Shown here: in pieces, positions 5,422-6,414 of the stretch
Layout of the letters: each line of letters begins with the position of its first letter
Position numbering within the stretch: position 1 is the stretch's first letter
NCBI GenBank assembly: GCA_002308555.1
Contig: DBWD01000052.1
Span: 1-6,414 of the forward strand
Length of the DNA: 6,414 nt
Origin: a bacterium UBP3_UBA1247
Lineage (GTDB): Bacteria; UBA3054
Direction of reading: 5' to 3'
The notes under the pieces: model-generated
The model's database searches: none
The model's input: only the letters and a program-made list of their open reading frames with translations
What the model was told of the DNA's origin: nothing
Position numbers and translations under genes: made by a program

Positions 5422-6414
5422 TTATTTCTTGTCCTTTTTGCCAAGGGCCGTCTTGATGAAGGCCTTGAAAATGGGATGTGGCGTCGTGGGCCGGGACTTG
5501 AACTCCGGATGGAACTGGCAGGCCAGGAAGAAGGGATGCTTCGGGATTTCCAGGATCTCCACGAACTTGCCGTCCGCGGTGGTGCCCGTGACCTTCATGC
5601 CAGCTTTCTCGAACGCGGCCGCCAGCTCCTTGTTGTAGAGCATGGCGTAGCGCTGGCGGTGCCTTTCGGAGATCTTCTTAGCCTTGTAGAGCTTGTAGGC
5701 GGTGGAATCCGTCGTCAGGATCAGGTCGCGGGCGCCCAGTTTGCTGGTCCCGCTTCTCTGCTCGTCGATGATGCCGATGGCGGACTTCTCCTCGCCCTGG
5801 TCGGAAAGGGCCGCTTTCTTGATTTTCAGGACGTTCTCCGCGAACTCGATGGCGGCGGCCTCCATGCCGGCGCAGATGCCGAAGAAGGGAACCTTGTTTT
5901 CCCGGGCGTATTTCGCGGCCAGGGCTTTCCCCTTCTCGCCGAAGTTGCTCATGCTGCCCATGACCAGGATGCCGTCCACGCCCGCGAAGGCCTTCTTGGC
6001 GTTCTTGACGATGTCTTCCGGATCCACGATCTTGGTCACGACCTTGGCGTCGCACTGCATGCCCGCGTGCTGCAAGGATTCGTAGACGCTCTTGTAGGCG
6101 TCCTTGATGATGGAGTAGCGGGTGACCAGGGCCACCGTGCAGGAATACTTGGGCTGGGTGGCTTTCCTGACCAGCGAATCCCAGTTCGTGTGCTTGATGG
6201 GCTTGATGGGCAGGTTAAGCTGCTTTAAGACCTCGATGTCCAGTTTCTGCTTGGCCAGTTCCCTCGGGATGGCGTAGACGCTGGTGGTGATGTCCCTTTC
6301 CTCGATGACTCTTTCGGGACGGACATTGCAGAAGAGCGCCAGCTTGTCCCGGTGCTCCTGCGGAAGCTCGACTTCCGTGCGGCAGACCAGAACGTCCGGG
6401 ATGATGCCGATGGA
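5422..6414 (-). CDS. pyrG: CTP synthase, C-terminal 330 residues (5' end outside window)
   Basis: This enzyme makes CTP from UTP, ATP and glutamine in the cytoplasm. The visible part begins in the synthetase domain (SIGIIPDVLVCRTEVELP, then LALFCNVRPERVI and DITTSVYAIP) and runs to the end of the glutaminase domain; about 200 N-terminal residues lie beyond the right edge. The linker and start of the glutaminase domain are DSLVRKATQPKYSCTVALVTRYSIIKDAY. The nucleophile Cys is in FFGICAGME (codon 5872-5874), and the His/Glu pair is in CQFHPEFKSRP (codons 5509-5511 and 5503-5505). SERHRQRYAMLYN is also recognisable. The usual PGGFGxRGxEGK oxyanion and lid segment reads MGSMSNFGEKGK, and GTMRLG reads GTSKLG, so this is a divergent member. 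The frame is unbroken. An internal GTG at 6135 is not the true start, because the frame continues with CTP synthase sequence upstream. Two terminators follow. Confidence 0.96.
   Translation of the reverse strand, partial: SIGIIPDVLVCRTEVELPQEHRDKLALFCNVRPERVIEERDITTSVYAIPRELAKQKLDIEVLKQLNLPIKPIKHTNWDSLVRKATQPKYSCTVALVTRYSIIKDAYKSVYESLQHAGMQCDAKVVTKIVDPEDIVKNAKKAFAGVDGILVMGSMSNFGEKGKALAAKYARENKVPFFGICAGMEAAAIEFAENVLKIKKAALSDQGEEKSAIGIIDEQRSGTSKLGARDLILTTDSTAYKLYKAKKISERHRQRYAMLYNKELAAAFEKAGMKVTGTTADGKFVEILEIPKHPFFLACQFHPEFKSRPTTPHPIFKAFIKTALGKKDKK

Noticed and set aside
5422..6135. A separate 237-residue glutamine amidotransferase starting at the GTG at 6135
   Set aside because: The same frame continues upstream to the window edge with CTP synthase sequence (PDVLVCR, LALFCNV, WDSLVRKA), so this is the internal part of pyrG.
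5302..6228. A 308-codon open frame on the plus strand opposite pyrG
   Set aside because: It crosses two terminators and then runs antisense to CTP synthase. The translation is low-complexity and lacks a ribosome site.

Overview
The window is a bacterial segment in which every supported gene lies on the minus strand, so transcription runs from high to low coordinates. Most of it is GC-rich (about 60% by eye) with a strong GC preference at third codon positions. That preference is why long meaningless open frames appear opposite the real genes. A TIGR04073-type (exosortase system-associated) protein, several Sec and lipoprotein signal peptides and a WaaG-like glycosyltransferase point to a Gram-negative-type envelope. 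The best guess is the Verrucomicrobiota/Lentisphaerota/Kiritimatiellota side of the PVC group. This is an inference; no rRNA or tRNA is present to confirm it.

Layout in the direction of transcription: (1) the C-terminal 330 residues of CTP synthase (pyrG), cut by the right edge; (2) a 122-bp gap with two tandem intrinsic terminators, the second of which carries a consensus -35 box in its loop; (3) a secreted TIGR04073-family protein; (4) an 85-bp gap with a good sigma70-type promoter; (5) a compact gene run: a 64-residue lipoprotein, a secreted DUF3108 protein, a membrane-anchored ComEA-like helix-hairpin-helix protein, DprA and a family-4 glycosyltransferase. From DUF3108 through the glycosyltransferase, start and stop codons overlap or nearly touch (TAATG, ATGA, TGA-A-ATG); (6) after 40 bp, a secreted or membrane protein with a C-terminal XpaC-type domain, which runs off the left edge without a stop codon.

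The ComEA-like protein and DprA make the centre a natural-transformation module (DNA binding at the envelope, then RecA loading on incoming single strands). It shares its transcript with envelope genes.

Three points stand out. A strong intrinsic terminator lies inside the signal-peptide codons of the DUF3108 gene, between the lipoprotein and the competence genes, and its G-U pair shows it is built for the minus-strand RNA. The XpaC gene joins an AT-rich N-terminal module, which resembles the TIGR04073 protein in the same window, to an ordinary XpaC domain. The CTP synthase glutaminase domain has lost the usual GGFG oxyanion-loop sequence while keeping its Cys and His-x-Glu catalytic residues. 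No CRISPR array, insertion sequence, tRNA or rRNA was seen, and no gene-free stretch exceeds about 122 bp.
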